A stretch of DNA of 64,000 nt from JAAGZL01 sp050291365 (GCA_050291365.1 JBNKJS010000016.1:62001-126000), one strand, 5' to 3'. Shown: positions 43,444 through 53,294, counted from the first letter of the stretch. Translations and numbers: made by a program. Notes: a model not told the origin generated them from the sequence alone.

Positions 43444-43830
43444 TCTGAGGCCAAGGGATTCACTACAACTATTTGACCTCCTATGATCTCGTTCTGCGCA
43501 ATAACCAACGAGCATCGTGCCTTAAGGGCCTGATATTTTACCAAGAAAACATTATTTAGTAGTTTTTGTGTGTTTTTTGAGAGCCTTGTTGAGTTCTTTT
43601 TGGTGTATTCAAGCGTGGAATGCATGGCTGGTCAGAGCCGTCTGGATTGCCCCCTCACCCTCACCCTCTCCCCATTGGGGAGAGGGGATATTTTTTATTC
43701 GCTTTCTTTTGCGGTAATTTGCCTACAGTGCCTACAGGGATGTAGGCAAGGAGCGATAACAAGATGCGGTAACCTTTTGCGGCTTGTACTTTAAGTCTCT
43801 TTCCAAACTCATAAGGAATTCATTGCTATC
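43444..43830. other. Intergenic region with two inverted repeats
   Basis: No gene is supported here. CCCTCTCCCC/GGGGAGAGGG (43664-43686) is a hairpin preceded by repeated CCCTCA units and followed by ATATTTTTT; it fits a terminator for dusA and also the dispersed repeat common in many bacterial genomes. A second pair, TTGCCTACA (43719-43727) and TGTAGGCAA (43741-43749), follows. Confidence 0.6.
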
Positions 43831-44109
43831 TCAGCAGAGACGGAAGGCGCCTATCACCGCGACAATTAGGATGAGGTAGCCAAGATAAGGGGAGGCATCA
43901 CCCCGCTGTGACCCCCAAATAACCATAATTGCGCCTACGCTTCCTGCAATGACGGGGCCAGGCCAAGATTTATGCTCAATACCATACAGCCAATGATGGG
44001 ATGTCTGTTCGGCAGCACCAGAGCATAACAGCAGAGGCAACAGTATCAGAGCACCAAAAACGATTAAGACAAGAGGATATGAAAAGCGCATCTTATAATT
44101 GCAATCCAT
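43831..44109 (-). CDS. Small membrane protein of unknown function
   Basis: The 92-residue protein has three hydrophobic segments: YPLVLIVFGALILLPLLLC, VIAGSVGAIMVIW and YLGYLILIVAVIGAFRLC. It starts MDCNYKMRF at 44109 or at the internal Met (44091). It resembles generic short inner-membrane proteins and its function cannot be told. Confidence 0.5.
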   Translation of the reverse strand: MDCNYKMRFSYPLVLIVFGALILLPLLLCSGAAEQTSHHWLYGIEHKSWPGPVIAGSVGAIMVIWGSQRGDASPYLGYLILIVAVIGAFRLC

Positions 44110-44252
44110 TTAAACAGAGCCAATTTTGTATCTTTTGACTAATAGTAGCACTAGGATATTAACATAAAGGCTGACCCTGGAACTGCCAACCCCCTAAGGC
44201 ACCTGGAATAGTTACACAATACTGACACCCACCATAGTTTAAAATAGATATC

Positions 44253-45134
44253 ATGCATTGGTTCCTACTAGCTATGATCTGCGCCCTCAGCCTGGCATCG
44301 GCGGATGCTGCAACCAAACATTGGCTGCGGGATTATGATGCCAGAGAACTGGCCCTGATCCGCTTCACCCTGTCCGGGTTACTACTTAGCCCCCTGCTGC
44401 TGATACAACCTTTTCCCGATCTACCCCTGGAGTTTTGGGGCTGGATTGCCCTGCTGATGCCGCTGGAGATCATAGCCTTGCTGCTCTACATAAAGGCGAT
44501 TCGTGACTATCCGCTGTGGCAAACCCTACCCTACCTGGCCTTTACCCCGGTATTTGTGACAGCCACTGGATGGATGCTTTTAGGTGAGCAGGTATCACTG
44601 CAGGGTTTTGCGGGGGTCTTCCTCATTGTTGCCGGCGCATGGATTCTGAACCTCGAAACCAGCGAAGACAACGGCAAACGAGGCCTGCTTACACCATTGA
44701 CAACAATCCTACACTGCCGCGGCTCCATACTCATGTTGTTGGTGGCAGTCATATACAGCGTAACCGCAGTTGGCAGTAAGGCGGCCATGCAGTTCATGCC
44801 GGCGGACCTGTTCGGACCCCTCTATTTTGTTTTGCTGGGATCGATAACCTTGGTGATATTTGCATTACATAAGCCCAAGACCTTACAGGCACTTTACCGA
44901 CGCCCCAGCCCAAACATCATGATCGCTCTGTTTATGGCGGTTATGGTGATTACCCACTTCCTGGCAATACAGCAGATAGAGGCCGCCTACATGATCGCGG
45001 TAAAACGCAGCAGCATGCTATTTGGCATACTATTCGGCGCCATCCTGTTTAACGAGAAGGGCCTGTGGACCCACATGACTAGCGGCGGGCTTATGCTTGC
45101 TGGGGTTGTTCTGATTGCCCTGGGCAGTCAGTAG
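44253..45134 (+). CDS. EamA/DMT superfamily permease
   Basis: The 293-residue protein has about ten hydrophobic segments in two EamA-like halves. The first half ends around LQGFAGVFLIVAGAWILNLE and the second ends VKRSSMLFGILFGAILFNEK. The family includes metabolite exporters of the drug/metabolite transporter type; the substrate is unknown. Its 3' end overlaps the convergent RND gene by 44 nt. Confidence 0.85.
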   Translation: MHWFLLAMICALSLASADAATKHWLRDYDARELALIRFTLSGLLLSPLLLIQPFPDLPLEFWGWIALLMPLEIIALLLYIKAIRDYPLWQTLPYLAFTPVFVTATGWMLLGEQVSLQGFAGVFLIVAGAWILNLETSEDNGKRGLLTPLTTILHCRGSILMLLVAVIYSVTAVGSKAAMQFMPADLFGPLYFVLLGSITLVIFALHKPKTLQALYRRPSPNIMIALFMAVMVITHFLAIQQIEAAYMIAVKRSSMLFGILFGAILFNEKGLWTHMTSGGLMLAGVVLIALGSQ

Positions 45135-47811
45135 TATTGCCATTGGGTTCACCCAGAGGTTTGAGCTTGACCAGCAGCAGTGGCAACAGTGTCAGGTTTC
45201 CAATCAGGGCCACCACCATGGCAAAGCCGGTGAGTAAGCCAAAATAGATAGATGGAATAAAGCTGGACAGGGCCATGATAGAGAAGCCCAGAGTCACAGT
45301 TATAGATGTATAGTAGATAGCCCGGCCAACGCTGGCATGGCAACGCTTGACCGCACCCCAGTAGTCTCCATCCACCTCCAGCTCCACCCTAAATCTATGG
45401 ATGTAGTGAATAGCGTTATCCACCCCTATACCAATGGTAATGGCGGCGATGGTGATGGTCATGATATCCAGCATAATCCCCAGCCAACCCATCAAGCCCA
45501 GTATCATGCCAGCCGCCACCACGGTTGGAACTACACCGATGGCCGCCAGTTTCCAGTGTTGAAATAACATATAGAACATTATGAAAATAGCCAGGAACAC
45601 CATGCTCAGGGTTAGAATCTGGGAACGGAACAGGCTCTGTAATACATTGTTGTACAGCACTAACATGCCGGAGAGGTTAACCTGACCCTCCTCCAGTCCG
45701 AACTTGGTAATCAGGTCACTTTTAATCTTCTTAAGCAGGGCATCGCGCTGGAGGTTCTTATCCGAGTCGATCACCCGAATACCGAAACGTATCTGGTTGC
45801 CATCCTTAGACATATAGGGGTCCAGTATCTGCGCCTTTACCTCGTCTGGCAGACGCTTATACACCACGCCCAGACTAAAGTTGTCTAGCGGATTATCGTT
45901 GTTGAGCATAGTCATCATGCTCATGGTAGTGGCAAGGGAGAGTACCTTACCGGTCTCCGGCAGAGAGTCCAGATAATTATGAATCTTCTGCACATCCTCC
46001 AACTGGAACATATTAAACCAATAGCTCTCACCCGTGATGCCGGCAGACTTGTCTTCAAACTCAGCGCCCAGATCAGACTCCAGGTCCAGATCTTCAGAAA
46101 ACTCCTCGTCACCCGATTCCTGGACAACAGTTTCACCTGGTTCCTGCTCTTCAACAATCTCATCTGCTGTAGCCGCATCCTGTATCGCTTCAGGTTCAAA
46201 CACCGCATCCTGCGACTCCGTTGTTATCCCTTCCGGCTCTAGCTCCGTCTGACCAGATCCCCCTCCACTCCCTTGGGCTGCGGCATTGAGAAATTCACTC
46301 TTAGGACCCAACACCACATCCAATGGCGTGGTACCTCCCAGCTCCCGATCAATCAACACCATACCCTTATAGATCTCGGTAGACTCCTTGAAGTAGTCGA
46401 TAAAGCGGTTCTCTACCGAGAGCTTGCCAATACCTACAAGCCCTAACACCACAACCAAAAGATATATACCCAGGATTGGATTACCGAAGCGCTCAATCCC
46501 GTTAGCCAGGGAACGGGTAAATGCGGCGGTAGCGTCATGTTTACGCAGTACGGGTTCTCCGGCCTTCAGGGGCACCAGGGCTGCTGGAAAGATGATAAAG
46601 GCAACCAGGAAGGCGAGACCCACGCCCACAACCATCATCCAACCAAAATCTATCACCGGACGAATTCCGCTCACTATGAGCGAGGCAAAGGCCACCATGG
46701 TGGTAAGGGAGGTGTAAACCGAAGGGGCAAACTTGGAACGCATGGTCTCCTTCAGCATCCAGAGCTGGGAGCGGCTGGGATCCTCCGCATGCAGTTCCTG
46801 ATGCCGTACTATCAGGTGCACCGCCAGAGAGAGGGTAATGATCAACAACAGTGATATAAAGTTGGAAGAGACAACGGTCACCCGCCAATCAACCAACCCC
46901 AGAAAGCCCACCATGAGGATTGCCGCAGCTACACAGATCAGCATAGGCACCAGCACCCAGCGCGGCTGCTTGAATGCTATGGTCAGCAGCACGATCAGAA
47001 ATACCGTTACGCCTATGCCAAACATACGAATATCGCTATCGATAAAATCAATCATATCCGAGGCGATCATGGGTACGCCGCCGAGATGAATCTCCCCCTT
47101 ATCCTGGTACTTATGCAAGATTGCCCGCACCGAGATAATGTCGTTCTGGAGCTGGGCCTGGAGCCTGGTGTTATGCTGTCTAATCTGGGCCGTGATCCCC
47201 TCCAGCCTCTTGGACTCCTCCGCCGTCAGTCTGGCCGACATCTGTTTTTCCCAGAGCTGGTCACGCTGCTTTTGCAGATCACGCTGGACTTCATCGTGCT
47301 TGAGATAGACCAGCAGTGCCGTAGTCTTCTCGTCCAGGCTGGTTAACAGGCTGCTGTAGAGTGGGCTTTCACGAAACTCCTTGCGCGCCAGCTCAATGTC
47401 CATACCCTCGGTCTCAAGGGTGCGCACCTGCTCCTGCAGTTCGGAAACGGTGACGCGGGGGCTATTGATAAGGGGAACATCCAGTATACTGAGGACAGAC
47501 TCCACCCGCTCCAGGGCAAGCAGCTCATCCCGCAGATTGCGGATATTGGCCAGGCTCTGTTTGGAGAATAGATCTGCCTTGGGTTGCAGGGTAACGACTA
47601 GAAAATCATCCGAACCGTAACGGGCGCGTACTGCGCGATAGAAACGCAGATCCTGGTCATTCTCCAGCACAAGAGAGTCTGATGATGCATCTAGCTTGAA
47701 ATCCTGGGCATACCAAACCGCCAACAGCAATAGAGCCATAACAGCCAAACCAATAAGCTTTGGCCGCTCCAGGGTGATTCGAAAATAGTAGTCCGTTATC
47801 CGTTGAATCAT
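45091..47811 (-). CDS. RND/MMPL superfamily transporter
   Basis: This 906-residue protein has the two-lobe RND layout: TM1 near the start (PKLIGLAVMALLLLAVWYA), a first periplasmic loop, helices 2-6, a second periplasmic loop and helices 8-12 (GVVPTVVAAGMILGLMGWLG; TITIAAITIGIGVDNAIHYI). It belongs with the MMPL/lipid exporter group rather than AcrB, which is larger. The second loop contains a very acidic insert (about 525-600). ATG 47811 starts MIQRITDYYF; a GTG at 47847 is possible. The substrate is unknown, perhaps a lipid. Confidence 0.88.
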   Translation of the reverse strand: MIQRITDYYFRITLERPKLIGLAVMALLLLAVWYAQDFKLDASSDSLVLENDQDLRFYRAVRARYGSDDFLVVTLQPKADLFSKQSLANIRNLRDELLALERVESVLSILDVPLINSPRVTVSELQEQVRTLETEGMDIELARKEFRESPLYSSLLTSLDEKTTALLVYLKHDEVQRDLQKQRDQLWEKQMSARLTAEESKRLEGITAQIRQHNTRLQAQLQNDIISVRAILHKYQDKGEIHLGGVPMIASDMIDFIDSDIRMFGIGVTVFLIVLLTIAFKQPRWVLVPMLICVAAAILMVGFLGLVDWRVTVVSSNFISLLLIITLSLAVHLIVRHQELHAEDPSRSQLWMLKETMRSKFAPSVYTSLTTMVAFASLIVSGIRPVIDFGWMMVVGVGLAFLVAFIIFPAALVPLKAGEPVLRKHDATAAFTRSLANGIERFGNPILGIYLLVVVLGLVGIGKLSVENRFIDYFKESTEIYKGMVLIDRELGGTTPLDVVLGPKSEFLNAAAQGSGGGSGQTELEPEGITTESQDAVFEPEAIQDAATADEIVEEQEPGETVVQESGDEEFSEDLDLESDLGAEFEDKSAGITGESYWFNMFQLEDVQKIHNYLDSLPETGKVLSLATTMSMMTMLNNDNPLDNFSLGVVYKRLPDEVKAQILDPYMSKDGNQIRFGIRVIDSDKNLQRDALLKKIKSDLITKFGLEEGQVNLSGMLVLYNNVLQSLFRSQILTLSMVFLAIFIMFYMLFQHWKLAAIGVVPTVVAAGMILGLMGWLGIMLDIMTITIAAITIGIGVDNAIHYIHRFRVELEVDGDYWGAVKRCHASVGRAIYYTSITVTLGFSIMALSSFIPSIYFGLLTGFAMVVALIGNLTLLPLLLVKLKPLGEPNGNTTDCPGQSEQPQQA

Positions 47812-47941
47812 TGTTATTTTCTTACGTATATATGTTGTTGATGCCACTCTCTAGTGGCTGAAACTTTAATTGCGAGCGTCTAAAGATAAAACTAACCCCT
47901 GCCCAGGGCAAGAAAAGATTCATCATGCCAATCTTTGGGGT

Positions 47942-48574
47942 TTAAGTTTTATATGGAACAGAGATGATCTTATCCCGCACGAAACCAGACTCCTTTCCCA
48001 GCTCATTATATTCCACGCATTTTCCATGCTTGAACAGAAAATCACCTATGTAACAGTGGGATATCTTTCGTTTTAGGTTTTCCCCAAGGGGTAACCCAAG
48101 GAAGTGACAAACCATACCTCTGATTACGCCCGCATGAACCACCAGCAACACAGTGTCATTTTTGTGTTTCTTTCTAAGCTTCTCAATAAAGCCTACACTA
48201 CGCTGCTGCATCTGCCGAAAACTCTCCCCTTTGGGATAGACAAAATCCGGATCATTCTTATGTTTGGGAATATGCTTCTCCACCCATTTCTTGCTCTTTT
48301 TATACAGGGCCCCATAGTTAACCTCATTTAGCTCGGGCTGGTCATATATCAGTTTGATACCTCTCTTCTTCGCGTGGTACATGCCTGTTTGACGTGACCG
48401 TTCCAGATCACTGGTATAGACAGCAGCAAACTTCAGAGAATTCTTGTGCATAACCCCGTCTACAAACGCCACATCTATTTGCCAATCCTCAGAACGCGGG
48501 GAGTCACCCCACCCCATAATTTGGCCAGATTGATTAATTAGCGTTTTGTAGTGGCGCACAGCGATTAGACGCAT
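47942..48574 (-). CDS. Histidine phosphatase family protein
   Basis: The 210-residue protein of the phosphoglycerate-mutase-like branch starts MRLIAVRHYKTLINQSG. The catalytic motif is RHY instead of the usual RHG. Other sites are TSDLERSRQTG and VVHAGVIRGMVCHFLG with the second His. It lies 66 nt downstream of a 2-phosphoglycerate-kinase-like gene on the same strand, which suggests a phosphoester intermediate shared by the two. Confidence 0.85.
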   Translation of the reverse strand: MRLIAVRHYKTLINQSGQIMGWGDSPRSEDWQIDVAFVDGVMHKNSLKFAAVYTSDLERSRQTGMYHAKKRGIKLIYDQPELNEVNYGALYKKSKKWVEKHIPKHKNDPDFVYPKGESFRQMQQRSVGFIEKLRKKHKNDTVLLVVHAGVIRGMVCHFLGLPLGENLKRKISHCYIGDFLFKHGKCVEYNELGKESGFVRDKIISVPYKT

Positions 48575-48640
48575 CAGTTCATTTCCCTATATTAGCCAAC
48601 AGCAAAGAATACAACGACAACATTAATTTATTTCTAATTC

Positions 48641-49819
48641 TTATTTTTCCTTGTCGTCTATAGGAAAAAACTTAACTATGGTGTCGCTGATAATCCCAAG
48701 AACCTCACCTATAGTCTCGTCTATCGCCTGATTAGCGACAATTGGTATTCCTACTCTGTCCGCTTCATTCAACAGATAACTCTGCAGCTCCCAGATATCG
48801 TCAATATGATTCAGATATTTCTCAGCCTTCCTCTCTTCACTGATCCTGGCCCTTGACTTGAACCGTTTACGCAGACTGGATCTATCCATGGTGGCCAACA
48901 TAATCGGGATTACGATCACATCACTACTCAAATCTTTCATGCTCAGATGGGTTGGCAGTACATGCACTCCTTCCAGAATCAAATGCTGACTCTCAATGGA
49001 TGCCCTGGAGATGGCCGCTTCCATTGCTGGCTGTATGGCATTGGTTTGGGAGAGAAAACCTGTAATGACAGGACTATCTATCTCTTTGCGCTCCAACTTG
49101 CGCGGAAAAGGTAGACCGCGCCATGCGGCAAAACTTGAATACATCAATGTAGGCACAACTTGGCCAGGCAGATAGGAGCGTATGATCTCCCTCATCATAT
49201 CCGTGGACTGTAGCCATGCGATATTCAAACGATAGGCAAGCTCTGCTGAAAGGGTACTCTTGCCCGAACCTGTGACTCCTCCCACAAGAATGATTAAGCT
49301 TTTATTGGAATTCTCAAACTGCCGCCAGGATAGATATCTATTTGCGGCGTCAATACCAGCGTACTCCCTTAGTGAACTGAAGATGATCTCACGCAGGTCA
49401 GCATGGCCGATCTCATCTATCTCATCGTTCAGCAATTTCTCGTGCACACTCAAGGCGCCATTTCTGGCTATCTCTGTTGGAATAGCACAGGCCTCAAGAG
49501 AGTGGGTAAGGATGCCAACCGAGAAACGATCACTACGCATAGGTGAGTGCACAATAATATCTGTATCTAGCAGAGGCTTGTTCTCATAAGCAGTACGTAC
49601 ACCCTCTCCATGCCTCTTTTTCAACAAGTTAGCCACCAGCAAATACAGATCATGCTTAGAGATCTTTTCAACATCTTTTAGCTCTTCCCTAACCTCCTGG
49701 GACAAGGTATAAGCATCTATATAGGGTAAACCAATCTTAATCAGTGACTGCACCAGAATCCCCCTGAAGAAAGGAATCTGATCTCCACCATCCTTATTTA
49801 CAACTATTGTTTTTGCCAT
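48641..49819 (-). CDS. 2-phosphoglycerate kinase-like protein with two ATP-cone-like domains
   Basis: The 392-residue protein starts MAKTIVVNKDGGDQIPFFRG, an ATP-cone. A second cone-like segment (about 95-165) and a P-loop kinase domain (GGVTGSGKST, 180-189) follow. This layout matches archaeal 2-phosphoglycerate kinase, which makes 2,3-bisphosphoglycerate for cyclic-DPG, a thermo- or osmoprotectant. No cyclic-DPG synthetase is seen here. The real substrate may be another sugar or glycerate phosphate. Confidence 0.75.
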   Translation of the reverse strand: MAKTIVVNKDGGDQIPFFRGILVQSLIKIGLPYIDAYTLSQEVREELKDVEKISKHDLYLLVANLLKKRHGEGVRTAYENKPLLDTDIIVHSPMRSDRFSVGILTHSLEACAIPTEIARNGALSVHEKLLNDEIDEIGHADLREIIFSSLREYAGIDAANRYLSWRQFENSNKSLIILVGGVTGSGKSTLSAELAYRLNIAWLQSTDMMREIIRSYLPGQVVPTLMYSSFAAWRGLPFPRKLERKEIDSPVITGFLSQTNAIQPAMEAAISRASIESQHLILEGVHVLPTHLSMKDLSSDVIVIPIMLATMDRSSLRKRFKSRARISEERKAEKYLNHIDDIWELQSYLLNEADRVGIPIVANQAIDETIGEVLGIISDTIVKFFPIDDKEK

Positions 49820-50195
49820 AACTTACTCAGCAACCTTGATTAAACTGGATTTGACATCGACAGGTTTAACATAATATCAACAGAGTATAATTATTACAGA
49901 ACTTTCATTAATTCTTAGAGATTGCACATTATGTGCCAGCCATAAAGCTTTCCAGCCCCTTGAAAAAACACAGATTAACCAATTTAACAGAATCATATAA
50001 ATGGTATTGACCTTTATCCAGATAGAGCTAGAATGGACAATGCTGCGTATGGAATATGCAATCTACAGTGATAAAGCAGTCTCGGCGAACTTTTTCTCCC
50101 CTGCTCTTGAAGCGTAGTTTCTTCACGTTACACAGCATTTGGGTTAACTATATTCGTATAGCAAAAAAAGTTTCGTTACATCAGAGGATTTTAAA
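49820..50195 (+). promoter_or_regulatory. Cold-shock gene promoter and long 5' leader
   Basis: A sigma-70 promoter is visible: TTGACC (50007-50012), 16-nt spacer, TAGAAT (50029-50034). Transcription would start near 50041, leaving a 5' UTR of about 155 nt before the ATG at 50196. Long leaders of this size fold into thermosensitive structures in E. coli cspA. No other gene is seen in this 376-nt gap; short overlapping frames have no good ribosome site. Confidence 0.6.
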
Positions 50196-50405
50196 ATGGC
50201 TGAACAGCAAACAGGCACCGTCAAGTGGTTTAATGACGCAAAAGGTTATGGATTTATCGAGCGCGAGGGCGGAGCCGACCTATTCGTTCATTTCCGTTCA
50301 ATCGTTGGCGATGGCCACAGAACACTGAAAGATGGACAGCAGGTCCAGTTCACAGAAGTTGAAGGACAAAAAGGTCCTCAGGCTGAAAACGTCACCCCTC
50401 TATAA
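50196..50405 (+). CDS. Cold-shock domain protein (CspA family)
   Basis: This is a 69-residue CSD protein with RNP1-like KGYGFIER and RNP2-like DLFVHFRSI. It binds single-stranded RNA/DNA and acts as an RNA chaperone. The start follows AGAGGATTTT. It stands alone, with its own promoter and a terminator at 50431-50460. Confidence 0.96.
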   Translation: MAEQQTGTVKWFNDAKGYGFIEREGGADLFVHFRSIVGDGHRTLKDGQQVQFTEVEGQKGPQAENVTPL

Positions 50406-50430
50406 GGGTTGACCAAAAACTGTTTATAAA

Positions 50431-50460
50431 GCCCAGCCCGGGCAGCCTGGCTGGGCCTTC
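50431..50460 (+). terminator. Intrinsic terminator of the cold-shock gene
   Basis: GCCCAGCC (50431-50438) pairs with GGCTGGGC (50449-50456), followed by CTTCTC. It lies 26 nt past the stop codon and before the convergent phoR end. The U-run is weak. Confidence 0.65.
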
Positions 50461-50480
50461 TCATTGCCGCTAGAAAAACT

Positions 50481-51788
50481 CTACCCATCCGGGAACTCAA
50501 TCCTAACCAGGCTACCTTTCCCCTGCTCACTACTGATATGTAATCTGCCGTTATGTCTTGAAACGGATCTTTTCACTATCGACAACCCCAACCCAGTTCC
50601 ACCTGAATCCCTAGACCTGCCTGCATCAACCCGATAAAACGGCTCAGTCAAATGGGGTAGATGGCGTGCTGCTATGCCATCCCCAGAGTCCTCCACCTTG
50701 AGTACGGACATCCCGTTCTCCTTAAACCAAAAAACATCCACCTTGCTACCGTCAGGAGTGTGATGAACAGCGTTTGTTATTACGTTATAAAACAGACTTT
50801 CCAGTGTCTTTTGTTCACCCATCAACTGCAGGGACGGCTCCACCTCCAGAGTAATTATATGACCGCTCTCCTGTGCCAAGATCCTGGCATCGGCAACCAC
50901 CCTCTCCAGCAGAGCCGGCACATCTACCATCTCTGGATCAAAACCATCCTGCCCGGAGTCCAGCCTGGAGAGCATCAATAGGTCATCAACTATACCGCTC
51001 ATCCTTTCTGACTGCTGATACATTAGTTCCACGGCGTGGGACCAATGCTCCGGAAGATCATTTCCATCAAGGTGCATAGTCTCAAGAAAGCCACTAAGTA
51101 CGGTAAGCGGAGTTTTCAACTCATGGGATACATTGGCTACAAAATCACTACGCATCCGATCCAGGTGGTACAGTCTGGTGATATCTCGCGCAACTAACAG
51201 CACCAGTCCGTCCTCCTGGGGGAAGCTGGTCAACTGGATGGACATAACCCGTCCCCAGTCTGCGGGTGACTCCAACTCCAGCGGCTTTGTGAAATCACCT
51301 GCGGCCAGATACTCCTCCAGCACCGGGTGTCCCACCTCCTCCACCAGAGAACCGACGGACTCATTCTCTGGATCAAGGCCGAACATCTCCCTGCCTGCCC
51401 GGTTGCACCAACGAATATGCCAGTCCGGCCTCAGTATCATAACCGCATCGGGGAAGGCCTCGAAGGCTTTGCGAAACAGTGACACCACTTGGGTGTTATA
51501 GCGCTCCTGCTCATTTACCCGCTGTTGCAGAGAGGCAATTTGCTTACTCAAACCAGAAAGCAGTCCTGAATTTTGAGTTGCTGCCACCTCGGAGCCAGCA
51601 TCCAGCTTGCGCCTCAAACTCCACAGTTGAAATAGATACCAACAGACTATAAATACTACACCAATGGCAAAAAACAGCAGATATGATTGAAAAAATATAC
51701 CCCCGGCCAGAGCAAATATAACAAGCAGGAAAAGGATCCTGATTTCGCCATACCACCCGGACAAGTCAAATCTTATCAACGCAGTCAC
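50481..51788 (-). CDS. phoR: Phosphate regulon sensor kinase
   Basis: The 435-residue histidine kinase has two N-terminal TM helices (about 15-55), a PAS domain (FPDAVMILRPDWHIRWCNRA), the HisKA box DFVANVSHELKTPLTVLSG with the phospho-accepting His, and a GHKL ATPase (NVITNAVHHTPDG; DSGDGIAARHLPHLTEPFYR; GTGLGLSIVK). It overlaps phoB by 4 nt. The length equals E. coli PhoR (431 aa). Confidence 0.95.
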   Translation of the reverse strand: MTALIRFDLSGWYGEIRILFLLVIFALAGGIFFQSYLLFFAIGVVFIVCWYLFQLWSLRRKLDAGSEVAATQNSGLLSGLSKQIASLQQRVNEQERYNTQVVSLFRKAFEAFPDAVMILRPDWHIRWCNRAGREMFGLDPENESVGSLVEEVGHPVLEEYLAAGDFTKPLELESPADWGRVMSIQLTSFPQEDGLVLLVARDITRLYHLDRMRSDFVANVSHELKTPLTVLSGFLETMHLDGNDLPEHWSHAVELMYQQSERMSGIVDDLLMLSRLDSGQDGFDPEMVDVPALLERVVADARILAQESGHIITLEVEPSLQLMGEQKTLESLFYNVITNAVHHTPDGSKVDVFWFKENGMSVLKVEDSGDGIAARHLPHLTEPFYRVDAGRSRDSGGTGLGLSIVKRSVSRHNGRLHISSEQGKGSLVRIEFPDG

Positions 51789-52465
51789 CCTTTGGCCGAC
51801 AGCCTGTAACCTACTCCGCGCACGGTCTGGATAAGAGCCGCATCTCCGGTAGGTTCGAGGGTGGCGCGCAGCCTTCTGATGTGGACATCTACAGTGCGAT
51901 CTTCTACATATTTATCTTCTCCCCACACCCGATCCAACAACTGGGCACGGGAAAACACCTTCTCTGGGCGCACCATCAGAAAATGCAGCAGCCTGAACTC
52001 CGCCGGTGAAAGTTCTACACGGGTATCGCCGGAAAACACATCGTGGGTCTCAGGATTAAGCCGCAGGCCACATATTTCAATCTCTGATTGATCCAGAGAG
52101 CTGCGTCTTAGCAGGGCCTTTATGCGAGCCCCCAGTTCACCAGGGGAAAATGGCTTGGTGATGTAGTCATCGGCCCCTACATCCAGCCCCCTGATCTTAT
52201 CCTGATCCGAGCCACGAGCAGTCAACATGATGATAGGAAGATCCTTGGTAGAATCCTTACGCCGCAGTTCACGCGCTAGATCCAATCCGGATTGGCCTGG
52301 CATCATCACATCCAGAAGAAGCAGATCGGGACTTTCGCTAACTATAAGCTGCTTTGCCTGCGCCGCATCCTCCGCCTCAATACACTCATAGCCAGAACGC
52401 GACAGGGTGAACCGCACCATTTCACGAATGGCAGGTTCATCGTCCACCACAAGCAGTTTAACCAT
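51785..52465 (-). CDS. phoB: Phosphate regulon response regulator
   Basis: The 226-residue protein has a receiver domain (MVKLLVVDDEPAIREMVRFT; acceptor Asp in LLLLDVMMPGQSGLDLARE; switch Lys in DDYITKPFSPGEL) and an OmpR/PhoB winged-helix domain (LLDRVWGEDKYVEDRTVDVH). ATG 52465 gives the canonical start; an upstream ATG lies inside the pstB gene. It overlaps pstB by 8 nt. It should bind the Pho box ahead of pstS. Confidence 0.96.
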   Translation of the reverse strand: MVKLLVVDDEPAIREMVRFTLSRSGYECIEAEDAAQAKQLIVSESPDLLLLDVMMPGQSGLDLARELRRKDSTKDLPIIMLTARGSDQDKIRGLDVGADDYITKPFSPGELGARIKALLRRSSLDQSEIEICGLRLNPETHDVFSGDTRVELSPAEFRLLHFLMVRPEKVFSRAQLLDRVWGEDKYVEDRTVDVHIRRLRATLEPTGDAALIQTVRGVGYRLSAKG

Positions 52466-53258
52466 ACCTGCCTTCGATATAGTCAGAAGTCTCCTTATGC
52501 TTGGGAGTGACAAAGAGATCATCAGTTGCGGAGTGCTCTACCACCTTACCCATAAGCATGAAGATACATTCATCGCTGGCACGGCGGGCCTGGGCCATGT
52601 TGTGGGTCACAATAAGAATAGTGTACTTCCCCCTAAGTTCCCAGATCAGCTCCTCTACGGCAGCAGTCCCTTCCGGATCCAGGGCCGAGCATGGCTCATC
52701 CATCAGCAGGACTCTCGGTTTGACTGGCAACAGACGTGCAATACATAGTTTCTGTTGCTCTTCCAGAGATAGGCCTGTGCCCTTGCTATCTAGTTTATCC
52801 TTTACCTTGTCCCACAACAGCACCTGGCGCAGGGACTCCTCAACGATCTCATCATCATCTCTTTTGGATGCCTCATTACCTTTATTGTGCAGACGGTGAC
52901 CATACAGCACGTTGTCCCGAATGGAGACCGGTAGTGGATTTGGGCGTTGAAACACCATGCCTATCTGTTTACGCACCTGCACCAGCTCAACCGCAGGATC
53001 ATAAATATTGTGATCGAACACATTAATGCTGCCGTCGATACGCACATACCCCAAGCGTTCATTTATGCGATTGATACTGCGCAGAAAGGTAGACTTACCA
53101 CAACCGGAAGGGCCGATCATGGAGGTTATGATGCCTCTTTTTATCTTCAGATCAATGTCGAACATGGCCTGAAAGGTGCCATACCAGAGATTGAGTTTCT
53201 CTGTAGTAATGGCATATTCAGCCTGATCATCAACCGCGGTTTCTACTGTAGCTATCAT
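52458..53258 (-). CDS. pstB: Phosphate ABC transporter ATPase with degenerate signature motif (first PstB)
   Basis: The 266-residue PstB keeps the nucleotide-binding residues of its own half: Walker A GPSGCGKST (49-57), Q-loop Gln104 in MVFQRPNP, Walker B LLMDEP with Glu178, and H-loop His209 in VTHNMAQA. Its signature motif is LSLEEQQKL (153-161) in place of LSGGQQQRL, so it cannot complete a normal ATP site in its partner. A second PstB gene lies 36 nt upstream. Overlaps phoB by 8 nt. Confidence 0.92.
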   Translation of the reverse strand: MIATVETAVDDQAEYAITTEKLNLWYGTFQAMFDIDLKIKRGIITSMIGPSGCGKSTFLRSINRINERLGYVRIDGSINVFDHNIYDPAVELVQVRKQIGMVFQRPNPLPVSIRDNVLYGHRLHNKGNEASKRDDDEIVEESLRQVLLWDKVKDKLDSKGTGLSLEEQQKLCIARLLPVKPRVLLMDEPCSALDPEGTAAVEELIWELRGKYTILIVTHNMAQARRASDECIFMLMGKVVEHSATDDLFVTPKHKETSDYIEGRYG

Positions 53259-53294
53259 TTTCTATATCGTCTTTAAGATTCTGTAGATACTGGA

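Noticed and set aside
50056..50328. Plus-strand 90-codon frame overlapping the cold-shock gene
   Set aside because: It covers the leader and the cold-shock gene in another frame; the CSD frame is certain.
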